Shown piece by piece: positions 6,116 through 6,412 of a stretch of DNA of 6,412 nt. Every line of letters begins with the position of its first letter. The stretch's first letter is position 1. The DNA comes from an uncultured Phycisphaerales bacterium (GTDB taxonomy: Bacteria > Planctomycetota > Phycisphaerae > Phycisphaerales > UBA1924). Under the pieces are notes generated by a model. That model was not told where the DNA came from. It made no database searches and worked only from the letters and a program-made list of their open reading frames with translations. A program made the position numbers and the translations under genes. The stretch covers positions 1 to 6,412 of the forward strand of contig CALAFV010000455.1 of assembly GCA_937891445.1 (NCBI GenBank), given 5' to 3'.

Positions 6116-6141
6116 CGCTCGCAGCCTCGTCGCCCCGAGCG
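6116..6141 (+). other. Weak hairpin downstream of the dehydrogenase
   Basis: CGCTCG at 6116-6121 is complementary to CGAGCG at 6136-6141 with a 14-base loop, about 20 bases after the dehydrogenase stop. There is no T-tract, so it is at best a weak or factor-dependent terminator and may be coincidental in this composition. Confidence 0.2.
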
Positions 6142-6168
6142 CGGCACGCCGAACCCGCTGCCTCCTCC

Positions 6169-6184
6169 GCCGGCTTCCACCGGC
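6169..6184 (+). other. Small inverted repeat abutting the kinase -10 box
   Basis: GCCGG (6169-6173) and CCGGC (6180-6184) form a perfect five-base inverted repeat with the six-base loop CTTCCA. It ends directly against the TAAACT hexamer at 6185. Its position, spanning roughly -17 to -32 relative to the putative start of transcription, would suit an operator or a replacement for a missing -35 box. The short length makes chance a real possibility. Confidence 0.25.
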
Positions 6185-6190
6185 TAAACT
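6185..6190 (+). promoter_or_regulatory. Putative -10 element (TAAACT) of the PfkB-type kinase
   Basis: TAAACT matches the -10 consensus at four of six positions and stands out from its GC-rich surroundings. Eight bases separate it from the ATG at 6199, which again implies a leaderless or near-leaderless transcript. No TTGACA-like -35 box is visible at the normal distance, and no Shine-Dalgarno sequence lies between the hexamer and the start. Confidence 0.5.
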
Positions 6191-6198
6191 CCGGCCTT

Positions 6199-6412
6199 AT
6201 GTCACTGATCGTCACCGGCACCATCGGCATCGACTCCGTCTACACCCCCCACGGCCACGCCGAGAAGGTCCTCGGCGGGTCGTGCACCTACTTCGCCGCC
6301 GCGGCGAGTTTCCACGCCCCCGTCCGCATCGTCGCGGCGGCCGGCGGGGACCTGCCGCAGGAGCACCGGGACGGCTTCAAGAAGTTCCCCGGCATCGGCA
6401 CCACCGGGCTGG
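6199..6412 (+). CDS. PfkB-family sugar/nucleoside kinase, 5' part only
   Basis: The first 71 residues of a gene that runs off the window. They read as the N-terminal lobe of the PfkB/ribokinase family, which phosphorylates sugars or nucleosides with ATP. The opening strand is IVTGTIGIDSVYTP (residues 4-17). The conserved glycine pair follows in VLGGSCTYFAAAASF (24-38), which corresponds to the first PfkB signature region, and then the strand VRIVAAAGGD (42-51). The ATP-binding and catalytic GAGD region lies beyond the window, so activity and substrate cannot be judged. ATG 6199 opens the frame and follows a -10-like TAAACT by eight bases. Confidence 0.85.
   Translation, partial: MSLIVTGTIGIDSVYTPHGHAEKVLGGSCTYFAAAASFHAPVRIVAAAGGDLPQEHRDGFKKFPGIGTTGL

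Noticed and set aside
4623..6230. Long open frame on the - strand (535 codons) opposite the acetyltransferase and dehydrogenase
   Set aside because: Its product is low-complexity Gly/Ala/Glu/Asp/Val sequence with no domain, and it lies antisense to two genes with clear motifs. High-GC DNA with C-ending codons produces such open antisense frames.

Overview
The window is very GC-rich, with C at most third codon positions and no Shine-Dalgarno sequence in front of any gene start. It looks like the chromosome of a planctomycete, most likely of the Phycisphaerae type. The reasons are a bacterial glutaminyl-tRNA synthetase, a cluster of small membrane proteins with CPDCGY...CPECG zinc ribbons (a style very common in Planctomycetes), and a PfkB-type kinase that starts MSLIVTGTIGID. 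The lineage is my inference from composition and protein style. No mobile element, CRISPR array, rRNA or tRNA is visible.

Layout, all genes on the + strand. Positions 65-1867 hold a complete glutaminyl-tRNA synthetase (glnS). Positions 1920-2543, 2591-3313 and 3310-4614 hold three consecutive membrane proteins with cytosolic zinc-ribbon cysteines. The first two are tandem paralogues. The third is larger and carries one half of a ribbon at each end. Positions 4611-5153 hold a GNAT N-acetyltransferase whose start may overlap the preceding stop. A 105-base gap (5154-5258) contains degenerate short tandem-like repeats. Positions 5259-6095 hold a classical short-chain dehydrogenase. After a 103-base gap, the 5' end of a PfkB-family kinase runs off the window from 6199.

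Expression. Three genes (glnS, the first zinc-ribbon gene and the kinase) have a TAnnnT -10-like hexamer ending only 7-8 bases before the ATG, which suggests leaderless transcripts. The zinc-ribbon genes and the acetyltransferase are closely packed. An ATGA overlap joins the second and third, and a possible GTGA overlap joins the third to the acetyltransferase, so 1907-5153 may be one transcription unit. Nothing in the sequence ties glnS, the acetyltransferase, the dehydrogenase and the kinase into a single pathway; they read as ordinary chromosomal neighbours. The zinc-ribbon cluster is the least understood part.
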